Assembly: GCA_016182905.1 (NCBI GenBank)
Contig: JACPFR010000024.1
Span: 62,001-126,000, forward strand
DNA from: Elusimicrobiota bacterium
GTDB taxonomy: Bacteria > Elusimicrobiota > Elusimicrobia > UBA1565 > UBA9628
Length of the DNA stretch: 64,000 bases
Direction of reading: 5' to 3'
Position 1 is the first letter of the stretch. The number at the start of each line of letters is the position of its first letter. A program made the position numbers and the translations under genes. The notes under the pieces were generated by a model that searched no databases, was not told the DNA's origin, and saw only the letters and a list, made by a program, of their open reading frames with translations. Below are positions 1 through 6,392 of this stretch, piece after piece.

Positions 1-149
1 GTTAGCCCCTTCAATCGCCGCAGTAAAGCCAGCTGGACCGGCAGCGGCCGGCGCGAGAGCTCCGCGAAGTACTCCTCGGCGTACGCCGGGTCGTTCCCGA
101 TCGCGCGCCGTATGTCTCCCGTCAACCCCGCCTGGGCGGCCTTTTTCAT
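1..149 (-). CDS. Putative antitoxin, partial (runs off window start)
   Basis: About 49 residues are visible, starting MKKAAQAGLTGDIRRAIGND. The ATG overlaps the stop of the RelE/HigB-like toxin gene just upstream (ATGA overlap), which is the usual translational coupling of toxin-antitoxin operons. By position it should be the antitoxin; the visible helical part with 'YAEEYFAELSRRPLPVQLAL' fits the N-terminal part of HigA-like or other small helix-turn-helix antitoxins. The DNA-binding domain itself would lie outside the window, so the family assignment is inference. Confidence 0.6.
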   Translation of the reverse strand, partial: MKKAAQAGLTGDIRRAIGNDPAYAEEYFAELSRRPLPVQLALLRRLKGL

Positions 150-502
150 CGCACCCCTCCCAAAACCAGCCTCATGCGCCGATACGCCTTCTCGAGCTCC
201 CTGCGCGGCGCGGCCTCCGATTTCTTCTCATAGGCGGACAGCAGCCAGAGTTCGCCTCCTCGGACACAGAAGAAAATCCGGTACGCGGTCTTGTCGCAAC
301 GCCGCTTGAGCTCCAGCAGCGGTTCCCAGCCCTTCAATCCGCGCACCGTCACATTCAGGGTCTCCGGCCAGAATTCCTCGAGCGTCTGAAGATCGAGGTC
401 GAGCCTGACGGCCGCTTTCAGCGTCCGCGCGTCCCGCCGCAGCGCCTGCAGATAATCCCGGACTTCTCCCGTCTCTCCCTGCGGATAGTGACATATGCGC
501 AA
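146..502 (-). CDS. RelE/HigB-like (Gp49 family) toxin
   Basis: This 118-residue protein has the size and pattern of phage-derived Gp49/HigB ribosome-dependent mRNA interferases. Near the middle is 'GWEPLLELK', then 'YRIFFCVRGGELWLLSAYEKKS' split over the beta strands that carry the catalytic Arg and Lys/Tyr residues in the family, and a basic C-terminal helix. The start is taken as TTG at 502, with GGAGG about ten bases upstream; no in-frame ATG lies nearby. The toxin gene comes first and the antitoxin second, as in higBA. A TATACT -10 hexamer lies at 521-526 on the minus strand. Confidence 0.75.
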   Translation of the reverse strand: MRICHYPQGETGEVRDYLQALRRDARTLKAAVRLDLDLQTLEEFWPETLNVTVRGLKGWEPLLELKRRCDKTAYRIFFCVRGGELWLLSAYEKKSEAAPRRELEKAYRRMRLVLGGVR

Positions 503-585
503 TAGAATTAGACCTCCAATAGTATATACCCAGGAATGTCTTTATTCCAGGGGGGAAGCTTCTCGCCGGGCGGCCCTCCACCCTT

Positions 586-620
586 CATACGATCGACCCC
601 CCGAAAAAGTTGCATGCGCC
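586..620 (-). repeat. Dispersed 32-bp motif, copy A
   Basis: On the minus strand it reads GCATGC, then AACTTTTTCGGGGGGTC, then GATCGTATG. It lies between two toxin-antitoxin modules and points toward the one at 1-502. The matching copies B-F are listed separately. A GC-rich CCGGGC stretch just 5' of the motif is shared with copy B. Confidence 0.9.
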
Positions 621-654
621 CGGGCGGGCGCTTAGGCGGGAGACGGGGTGGCGG

Positions 655-954
655 TCAACGCGCGCCCGGCCGGACTCCGACGGACAGCCTCAACCCGGCC
701 GCCTGGAGAAGGTGGAGCACGCTTTGCAGATGCGGATTGCCCCGATGGGACAGCATCTTGTACAAGCTCACGCGGTTGAGCTTGGCCCGCCGGGAGATCG
801 CGGCCATGCCCTGCGCCTCCGCGACGTCGCGCAGCGCCAGCAGAAAAGTATCCAGATCGTTCTCTCCGATCGCCGCGTTGATGTACTCGGCGGCTTCGGA
901 GGGATCTCTGAGCGCTTTGCGCAGGCTGTCACGATAATTTTTCGCGGGCCGCAT
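655..954 (-). CDS. HigA-like addiction-module antidote
   Basis: This 99-residue protein matches the pattern of the 'probable addiction module antidote' HTH family. An N-terminal helix contains 'RDSLRKALRDPSEAAEYINA', followed by a helix-turn-helix around 'AEAQGMAAISRRAKLNRVSL' and 'GNPHLQSVLHLLQAAGLRLSV'. It neutralises the upstream toxin and, in this family, binds the operon promoter. It starts 26 bases inside the toxin gene (655-954 versus 929-1285), so the two genes are translationally coupled. The toxin-first order is typical for higBA. Confidence 0.85.
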   Translation of the reverse strand: MRPAKNYRDSLRKALRDPSEAAEYINAAIGENDLDTFLLALRDVAEAQGMAAISRRAKLNRVSLYKMLSHRGNPHLQSVLHLLQAAGLRLSVGVRPGAR

Positions 955-1285
955 GGTGACGCCTCCGGTAATCGGCCCAATAGTCGCGGGCCGCTTTGAT
1001 GTCCTTCGTCTGAGTGCTTTTGTCGCCGCCGCAGAGCAGAATGACGATCTCCGCTCCCTCCTCGCCGAAATACACGCGATAACCGGGCCCGAAATCGATC
1101 TTCAGTTCGAAGACGCCTCCGCCCACCGGCTCGCATCTCCCCAAATTCCCCGCGCGAACCCGGGCGATCCGCGCTCGGATCTTCGCGCGGCCCGTGCGAT
1201 CCCGCATCGACTCCAGCCACTCTTCGAACGGGCAGCGCCCGGACGGGAAACGATAGAGATACGCCTCTTTCGGGGTGACGTGCAT
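929..1285 (-). CDS. HigB-like addiction-module killer toxin
   Basis: This 118-residue protein belongs to the RelE/ParE-related 'addiction module killer protein' family. It carries the typical 'FEEWLESMRDRTGRAKIRAR' helix, 'GVFELKIDFGPGYRVYF', and 'LLCGGDKSTQTKDIKAA', in which the GDK-S/TQ..DI.A pattern is diagnostic for this subfamily. Members cleave mRNA on the ribosome. The ATG lies 13 bases after a clear TACACT -10 element. It is paired with the downstream HigA-like antidote. Confidence 0.88.
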   Translation of the reverse strand: MHVTPKEAYLYRFPSGRCPFEEWLESMRDRTGRAKIRARIARVRAGNLGRCEPVGGGVFELKIDFGPGYRVYFGEEGAEIVILLCGGDKSTQTKDIKAARDYWADYRRRHHAAREKLS

Positions 1286-1298
1286 TTCACCCTAGGAT

Positions 1299-1327
1299 AG
1301 TGTAGTCCACGGACTACATATAGTCAA
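1299..1327 (-). promoter_or_regulatory. Promoter and operator of the 655-1285 toxin-antitoxin operon
   Basis: Reading on the minus strand: TTGACT (1322-1327), a 17-bp spacer, and TACACT (1299-1304). A perfect inverted repeat, TGTAGTCC-AC-GGACTACA at 1301-1318, covers the -10 element and most of the spacer. This is the expected place for an autoregulatory antitoxin operator. Confidence 0.8.
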
Positions 1328-1354
1328 GAGCCTGCGGGATAAGGTCATACTCAT

Positions 1355-1380
1355 CATACGATCGACCCCCCGAAAAAGTT
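1355..1380 (-). repeat. Dispersed 32-bp motif, copy B
   Basis: The core AACTTTTTCGGGGGGTC followed by GATCGTATG is identical to copy A, but the GCATGC end is replaced by CGTGG. It lies about 30 bp upstream of the promoter of the 655-1285 operon and points toward it. Copies A and B therefore bracket exactly one toxin-antitoxin module of about 0.75 kb. Confidence 0.9.
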
Positions 1381-1491
1381 CCACGAGCCTGCCCGGGCGG
1401 CGGCGGGAAAAAGTTCAAGAAGTCGTTTCACGGACCGCATGGGAAGCTTCGGTCCCCGGGGCTACACTCCTATCGAGGGAGGTGCATTCCC

Positions 1492-1653
1492 ATGCGAAAA
1501 CCGAACAAGCCGAAGCGGGGCGAGGACGTGTCGGCGCGCAAGGAGCCGGAGCGGCCGGCGCCCGAGCCGGCTCCGGACGAGGAGACCCTCGACGAGGAGC
1601 TCGACGGCGCCGGCCTCGGGAAGCGGCCGCCGGACCACGAGGACGAGCTGTAG
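1492..1653 (+). CDS. Small acidic/proline-rich hypothetical protein
   Basis: This 53-codon frame starts with ATG preceded by a good GAGGGAGG ribosome-binding site. It encodes a charged, low-complexity peptide that begins MRKPNKPKRGEDV and ends PPDHEDEL. No domain is recognised and it is probably disordered. The ribosome-binding site and clean termination argue for a real gene, but the composition gives little support. Confidence 0.45.
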   Translation: MRKPNKPKRGEDVSARKEPERPAPEPAPDEETLDEELDGAGLGKRPPDHEDEL

Positions 1654-1756
1654 AGGGGCTTCCTTATCGTTCCAGAGCGCCTAAGGATTTGTATTCTAGT
1701 CGGGTGAACCCCTCGCGCCCGGCTCGTCCTCTTGCCGCCCCGCCCGGGGCGGCCGC

Positions 1757-1963
1757 GTGATGGAACTCTCCGAGATCCGCGTCGGCGACGTCATTTGGAA
1801 CGTCGATACCGGGCATACCGGGCGCGTGTCCTCGGTCGCGGGCACGAAGATGGTGCTGCTGGACCCGACGGGCGAGGAGACGCCGTTCTATTTCGTGGCC
1901 GGGCTCTGGGAGAAGCTGCACGATCAGGCGGCGGCGGAGTTCATCGCGCTGCTGCAGAAGTAG
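1757..1963 (+). CDS. Hypothetical small beta-rich protein
   Basis: This 68-residue protein has a pattern 'VGDVIWNVDTGHTGRVSSVAG' then 'KMVLLDPTGEETPFYF' that suggests a small SH3-like or KOW-like beta barrel followed by a C-terminal helix (AAAEFIALLQK). GTG at 1757 or ATG at 1760 may be the start. It is located just upstream of the tRNA-Ser gene. Function is unknown. Confidence 0.55.
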   Translation: MMELSEIRVGDVIWNVDTGHTGRVSSVAGTKMVLLDPTGEETPFYFVAGLWEKLHDQAAAEFIALLQK

Positions 1964-1975
1964 GGACCGATTTAG

Positions 1976-2062
1976 GGAGAGGTGGCCGAGCGGTTTAAGG
2001 CACCAGTCTTGAAAACTGGCGACGTGTAACAGCGTCCGTGGGTTCGAATCCCACCCTCTCCG
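1976..2062 (+). tRNA. tRNA-Ser (anticodon TGA)
   Basis: The acceptor stem GGAGAGG (1976-1982) pairs with CCTCTCC (2055-2061), with discriminator G2062. The anticodon stem-loop is CCAGT-CTTGAAA-ACTGG. A long variable arm (GACGTGTAACAGCGTC) and the T-arm GTTCGAATC are typical of a type II serine tRNA. The 3' CCA is not encoded. The gene borders the defence-like genes that begin at 2191, which makes it a candidate island attachment site, but I found no second copy of its 3' end in the window. Confidence 0.97.
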
Positions 2063-2190
2063 AAGATTTGACTCGCCCCGTTCCGCCGCTAAATTCTTCC
2101 GAAAACCAGCGCCTCGAAGTCGTTCAGGAGCATGAAATCGAAAGTGTACTGTGGAGGTGGTCGCATTGGGCGACCGCCTATTTGGTATGA

Positions 2191-3141
2191 ATGCTCTCCA
2201 TGTCGCCTGAACCTGGGGCTTTGAATGACCCCGAACAACTGGACTTCCTTGTCCGCACGGCCGCCTTTGAATTCCTGACCCAGCAGAAGCAACTATTCGG
2301 CGAGGTCGTTCCTCGCAGGGTGCTGGAAAAAGGCTTCGTCTTCGCGGAGCGGCGCGTGCCCCTTGTAGGTCCGCAGGGAATCTTTAAACCTGCTATTCTG
2401 CCCGAGATCCCGATCAGCATCACGACCGTTCCTGTCGTCGAGGGCTCCCCCCGGCCGTATAACGACGAAGTGAGCTTAGATGGCCTCCTGCTCTATCGCT
2501 ATCGCGGTCAAGACCCCCAACACCCGGAAAATCGCGGGTTGCGCAAGGCCATGGAGCAGAAGATCCCGCTCGTTTATCTCTACGGGGTCGTGCCCGGTCA
2601 GTATATGCCGGTCTGGCCTATCTATATTGTCGGCGATAATCCTCGGGCGTTGACCTTCACCGTCGCAATGGACGATGCAAAGTTGCCTGCCATGCACTCT
2701 CAGGTGGTCGATGATCCGATCAACGCTCGTCGTCTGTACATCACTGTTACGACCCGCCAGCGCCTACATCAGCGAAGTTTCCGCGAGCGAGTGCTGAAGG
2801 CTTACCACGAGCAATGCGCAATCTGCCGTCTTCGCCATGAGCAGCTTCTCGAGGCGGCGCACATCCTGCCCGACAATCATCCGCAAGGCGAGCCCACCAC
2901 CTCTAACGGTATCGCTCTCTGCAAGATCCATCACGCGGCATACGACTGCCACATCTTGGGCATTCGTCCCGATCTGGTGGTGGAACTGCGTACGGACATA
3001 CTGAAGGAGATCGACGGCCCGATGCTCAAGTACGGGCTGCAGGAGTTCCACGGCACGAGCCTCAGTATTCCGCGGAAAACGGAGTTGCGGCCCAATCCGA
3101 AGTTCCTCGAAGAGCGCTACGCGATATTTAGGGCGGCTTAG
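2191..3141 (+). CDS. HNH endonuclease (HNH_2 type)
   Basis: The 316-residue protein ends with an HNH nuclease domain: C209-x2-C212, then 'EAAHILPDNH' with the central His near 224, then 'NGIALCKIHHAAYDCH' near 238-252. This is the zinc-binding, restriction-type HNH_2 layout. The N-terminal 190 residues contain 'YRYRGQDPQHPENRGLRKA' and 'YMPVWPIYIVGD', a region often fused to such nucleases that may act as an SRA/PUA-like DNA-reading domain; that part is inference. It is the first gene after the tRNA-Ser and is followed by three further nuclease/helicase genes, so a phage-defence or restriction role is likely. Confidence 0.8.
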   Translation: MLSMSPEPGALNDPEQLDFLVRTAAFEFLTQQKQLFGEVVPRRVLEKGFVFAERRVPLVGPQGIFKPAILPEIPISITTVPVVEGSPRPYNDEVSLDGLLLYRYRGQDPQHPENRGLRKAMEQKIPLVYLYGVVPGQYMPVWPIYIVGDNPRALTFTVAMDDAKLPAMHSQVVDDPINARRLYITVTTRQRLHQRSFRERVLKAYHEQCAICRLRHEQLLEAAHILPDNHPQGEPTTSNGIALCKIHHAAYDCHILGIRPDLVVELRTDILKEIDGPMLKYGLQEFHGTSLSIPRKTELRPNPKFLEERYAIFRAA

Positions 3142-3175
3142 ATCCTTCCGGGATTCAAATTAGCGCGCGGAATAT

Positions 3176-3643
3176 TTAGCGCAGGTTGATTTGGTACTGA
3201 GTGCGCTTTACTTTGATGAGGCCTTGGAGGTCACCGTAGGAGATGAGCTTGTGGGAACGGGTTTCGGCGTGGAGGCAGACGAAGCAGAACCGATAGGATT
3301 CCCCCAACCTTTCAGCCAGCTTGAACTCGTTTTCGGTCGCGCCGAAGAAGAAGCCGCCGGGATTCTGGGGCAGCCGTTTTTGCGTCGTCTTAAGCTCGAT
3401 GAGAATGATGGTGGCCGGATCGATGATGAGTTCCGTCGCCCCGTCCCGCTTTCGTCCGGGAATCCAGACCAGGTCGAATGCGCGCCTGAATTGGTTGTCC
3501 AAACCGAGCGCGACGAGAATCGCTTTTCGGCCGGCGCTGTCGGGGACAAACCACTCGGGCTCCATTTCCAGCAGGTGAGCCAGACCGGCTTTTTCGGTGA
3601 TGTTGTTGCTGAGGGTGATCTTAAACGAGTGTTCGCGGGCCAC
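3176..3643 (-). CDS. PD-(D/E)XK-like nuclease-fold protein
   Basis: This 155-residue protein has 'RRAFDLVWIPG', then 'TIILIELKTTQKRLP', then 'GATENEFKLAERLGESYRFC'. An acidic residue, an E-x-K on the next strand and a downstream (N)E-x-x-x-A helix fit the restriction-endonuclease-like fold seen in DUF3883-type proteins. Active-site assignment is by pattern only. It starts with GTG at 3643, five bases after a TACACT element. It is convergent with the HNH gene and lies inside the nuclease/helicase cluster. Confidence 0.55.
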   Translation of the reverse strand: MAREHSFKITLSNNITEKAGLAHLLEMEPEWFVPDSAGRKAILVALGLDNQFRRAFDLVWIPGRKRDGATELIIDPATIILIELKTTQKRLPQNPGGFFFGATENEFKLAERLGESYRFCFVCLHAETRSHKLISYGDLQGLIKVKRTQYQINLR

Positions 3644-3648
3644 GGCTG

Positions 3649-3677
3649 AGTGTAGCCTAGGGGGGCGTGTAGATCAA
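3649..3677 (-). promoter_or_regulatory. Promoter of the PD-(D/E)XK-like gene
   Basis: On the minus strand: TTGATC (3672-3677), a 17-bp spacer, and TACACT (3649-3654), then only five bases to the GTG start at 3643. The spacing implies a leaderless transcript. Confidence 0.7.
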
Positions 3678-3765
3678 GATCTGATTTCCTTGAGGTGCGG
3701 ATCAGCCTGGTGTAGATGAGACTGGCGCCGTTCCCCGCCTTCTGTTAGGCTCTGGCCGTGGCCCT

Positions 3766-5604
3766 ATGGCGAAGCTAATACCAGCTATCGGCGCATGCGG
3801 CCCCCGCATGCAGGCGGGAGAACGGCGCCTCGCCCAGCGCCTGGAAGACAAGCTCGAAGACGATTACCTGTGCTGGTATGACGTTTCCATAGGCCATCGC
3901 ACCCTCCACCCGGATTTCGTCATCTTCCATCCCGGCCGCGGCCTTTTGGTCCTCGAGGTGAAGGACTGGAAGATTTCCACGATCCAGAGCATCGACAAGA
4001 GTAATGTCGTCATCTGCCCCTCCGGGACCGTCAAGCAAGTCCCCAATCCGATCGAGCAAGCTCGTCAGTACATGTTTGCCGTCACCAATCGGATGGAGCA
4101 GGACCCGCAATTGGTATTGCGCGACGGACCGCACCGGGGGAAGCCTCTTTTTCCCTATGGCCATGGCGTCGTCTTGACGAGCATCACCCGGAAGCAGTTC
4201 GAAGATAACCGGCTCGGTGAGGCGATCCCCTCCCACTTGGTCATCTGCCAGGACGAGATGACGGAGACGGTCGATCCCGAGGCCTTCCAGAAGCGCCTGT
4301 GGGACATGTTCCCGGTCCGGTTCGCTATCAAGCTGTCTTTGCCTCAGATCGACCGGATCCGCTGGCACATGTTCCCGGAGATCCGGATTCCCGCCCAAAC
4401 GGATCTGTTCGAGGATTTCTCGCGGAAGGTCGTGGAGATGCCGGACCTTATCCGGGTCATGGACCTTCAGCAGGAACAGCTGGCGCGTAGCCTCGGTGAA
4501 GGTCACCGGGTCATCCACGGCGTCGCCGGCTCGGGGAAGACCTTGATCTTGGGCTTCCGCGCCGAGCACCTGGCCAAGGCGTGCTCGCGGCCGATCCTTG
4601 TGCTCTGCTACAACAAGGCGTTGGCGGCCAAGCTCGGCGGCATGATGGCCGCCCGGGGGCTGCAGGAGAAGGTCACCGTCGTGAGCTTCCACGCCTGGTG
4701 CCGGCGGCAGCTGCAGACCTATAACGCGGGCCTGCCCCCGCCGAACGCCGACATGGACGCCTTTTTTGCGGCGATGGTGGATAGAGTGATTCATTCCGTC
4801 GGAAAAAACCTGATCCCCGCCGCGCAGTACGACGCGGTGCTCATCGACGAGGGTCATGACTTCAAGCCGGAGTGGTTCAAGCTCGTCGTCCAGATGATCC
4901 ACCCGAACAGCAACTCCCTGCTTGTTCTCTACGATGACGCCCAGTCGATCTACGGCGGCAAGAAGAAGCTTCGGTTCTCATTCTCCAGCGTCGGCGTCCA
5001 AGCGAAGGGACGCACGACGATCCTGAAGCTGAATTACCGGAACACGCGGGAGATTCTCGCGGTCGCGCGGGCCTTCGCGGACGAGCTTCTGTCTCCCAAA
5101 GACGAGGAGGAGGAGTTCGCCCCGACCGTCCAGCCGATGAGCGCCGGCCGGCGCGGCCCCAAGCCGCTTCTCATCGAGTTCCCGACCCTTCAGGCCGAAG
5201 CCGACTACTTCGCCGGCCTCCTTTTTGAGGCCAATAAGGACGGCACCCCGTGGAGCGACATGGCCGTGATCTGCCGCCACCGGGGCATCGGCGCGGAGGT
5301 AAGTCGGGCGTTCTCCCGGAAGGGGGTCCCGTTCCAGATGCCGGATGCGACGCATGCCTTCGTGCCGGGCCAGGACGGCGTGGCGGTCGTGACCATGCAC
5401 GCCAGCAAAGGCCTCGAGTTCCCGCTGGTGTGCATCCCCGGCGTCGGCGCGCCTTTCGCGCACAGCGAGGAGCCGAGCGACGAGGCAAAGCTGCTGTATG
5501 TCGCCATGACGCGGGCGACCCATGAGCTCGTGATGACGCACGGCGCGGAGTCCCCGTTCGTGAGCAAGATGCGGGCCGCGATGAAGTCTCTCGACGCGCT
5601 TTAG
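3766..5604 (+). CDS. NERD nuclease domain fused to UvrD-like SF1 helicase
   Basis: Residues 1 to about 130 form a NERD (nuclease-related) domain, with 'HPDFVIFHPGRGLLVLEVKDWK' split around the D and E-x-K residues. A superfamily 1 helicase follows: Walker A GVAGSGKT near 252, Walker B-like 'VLIDEGHDF' near 359, 'LKLNYRNTREIL', motif V 'TMHASKGLEFPLVCIPG' near 543, and motif VI 'YVAMTRATHELV' near 578. The length of 612 residues fits the NERD-helicase family, which is often found in defence islands. It is likely an ATP-driven nuclease-helicase acting on foreign DNA. ATG at 3766 is supported by the NERD start. Confidence 0.85.
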   Translation: MAKLIPAIGACGPRMQAGERRLAQRLEDKLEDDYLCWYDVSIGHRTLHPDFVIFHPGRGLLVLEVKDWKISTIQSIDKSNVVICPSGTVKQVPNPIEQARQYMFAVTNRMEQDPQLVLRDGPHRGKPLFPYGHGVVLTSITRKQFEDNRLGEAIPSHLVICQDEMTETVDPEAFQKRLWDMFPVRFAIKLSLPQIDRIRWHMFPEIRIPAQTDLFEDFSRKVVEMPDLIRVMDLQQEQLARSLGEGHRVIHGVAGSGKTLILGFRAEHLAKACSRPILVLCYNKALAAKLGGMMAARGLQEKVTVVSFHAWCRRQLQTYNAGLPPPNADMDAFFAAMVDRVIHSVGKNLIPAAQYDAVLIDEGHDFKPEWFKLVVQMIHPNSNSLLVLYDDAQSIYGGKKKLRFSFSSVGVQAKGRTTILKLNYRNTREILAVARAFADELLSPKDEEEEFAPTVQPMSAGRRGPKPLLIEFPTLQAEADYFAGLLFEANKDGTPWSDMAVICRHRGIGAEVSRAFSRKGVPFQMPDATHAFVPGQDGVAVVTMHASKGLEFPLVCIPGVGAPFAHSEEPSDEAKLLYVAMTRATHELVMTHGAESPFVSKMRAAMKSLDAL

Positions 5605-5643
5605 CTCCGCGCCCTCCCGACAAACGAGGTTCCCGCTCCCGGC

Positions 5644-5675
5644 GCATGCAACTTTTTCGGGGGGTCAATCGTATG
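5644..5675 (+). repeat. Dispersed 32-bp motif, copy C
   Basis: GCATGC followed directly by AACTTTTTCGGGGGGTC and AATCGTATG; there is one change from copy A (G to A in the last block). It lies 40 bp after the NERD-helicase gene and 25 bp upstream of the promoter of the 5740-6392 toxin-antitoxin operon, pointing toward it. Confidence 0.9.
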
Positions 5676-5699
5676 GTAAGTGAGGCCGCGGGGCGGGCC

Positions 5700-5728
5700 T
5701 TGAATATACAGCGTATACGCTGTATACT
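5700..5728 (+). promoter_or_regulatory. Promoter and palindromic operator of the 5740-6392 operon
   Basis: TTGAAT (5700-5705), a 17-bp spacer, and TATACT (5723-5728). The spacer is almost entirely a perfect 22-bp palindrome at 5705-5726 (TATACAGCGTA and its complement). The antitoxin's HTH domain probably binds here to repress the operon. AGGAGGG follows as ribosome-binding site for the toxin ATG at 5740. Confidence 0.85.
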
Positions 5729-5739
5729 AGGAGGGCCGC

Positions 5740-6096
5740 ATGGGGTATCGGTTGGAGTTTTACCGCACGACGCGAGGAGACGAGCCCGCGTTGGACTACA
5801 TCCGGGCGCAGGTTAAGGCGCATAAGGCGAAGATCGGGTTCGCGTTGGAGTGCCTGAAGGAGTTGGGGCATTGGGCGCGCAGGCCGATGGTCGATTACCT
5901 TGGAAACGATATATACGAGCTGCGGGTGCCGGCTGAGGGACATCAACACCGGGTCCTGTATTTCTTTCATGAAAGGACCATTATCGTCGTCACGAGCGCG
6001 TTTTTGAAGAACGAGGACAAGGTGCCGCCTGAGGAATTGACGCGCGCCCGTCGCCGAAGAGCGGAGTGGATCCAAAGACGCACAGAGGGGATATGA
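5740..6096 (+). CDS. RelE/HigB-like (Gp49 family) toxin
   Basis: The 118-residue protein is a phage-derived Gp49-like/HigB toxin: 'YRTTRGDEPALDYI', 'LGHWARRPMVDYLGNDIYELRV', 'HRVLYFFHERTIIVVTSAFLKN' in two strands, and a basic C-terminus. The 'IYELR...HRVLYF...I.....F.KK' arrangement is the family signature for ribosome-dependent mRNA cleavage. AGGAGGG lies just upstream of the ATG. Its stop overlaps the antitoxin start (ATGA). Confidence 0.88.
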   Translation: MGYRLEFYRTTRGDEPALDYIRAQVKAHKAKIGFALECLKELGHWARRPMVDYLGNDIYELRVPAEGHQHRVLYFFHERTIIVVTSAFLKNEDKVPPEELTRARRRRAEWIQRRTEGI

Positions 6097-6392
6097 AGAA
6101 ACGCGTGAAACGAGGAACGACGCTGGAAGAGTTTCTGGCCGTGGAGATGAAGGATCCGGAGTTCCGGCAGCTTTACGCCGACGCCGAGATCGAGATGAAG
6201 GTCGCGTTCGAGATCACGAAGGCACGGGAGGCCGCGAAGATGACGCAGGGGGAGCTCGCGCGGCGCATCAAGTCGAAGCAGCAGACGGTCTCGCGCATCG
6301 AGCAGGGAGGGCAGAACCTGACGCTGGTGACGCTTGACCGGATCGCGCGGGCGTTGAAGGGCAGCCTCCAGATACGGATCGTTACGCCTTGA
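6093..6392 (+). CDS. XRE-family antitoxin (HigA-like)
   Basis: This 99-residue protein has a Cro/C1 helix-turn-helix: 'KAREAAKMTQGELARRIKSK', then 'QQTVSRIEQGGQNLTLVTLD', 'IARALKGSLQI'. The N-terminus 'TLEEFLAVEMKDPEFRQLY' is the usual antitoxin arm. ATG at 6093 overlaps the toxin stop, which fixes the start over a longer in-frame candidate at 6066. It should neutralise the toxin and repress the promoter at 5700-5728. Its last 11 bases overlap the convergent DUF2075 gene. Confidence 0.88.
   Translation: MKKRVKRGTTLEEFLAVEMKDPEFRQLYADAEIEMKVAFEITKAREAAKMTQGELARRIKSKQQTVSRIEQGGQNLTLVTLDRIARALKGSLQIRIVTP

Noticed and set aside
2039-2062. Duplicated 3' end of tRNA-Ser as an island attachment repeat
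   Set aside because: I did not find a second copy of the T-arm/acceptor sequence within the window, so island boundaries cannot be drawn.
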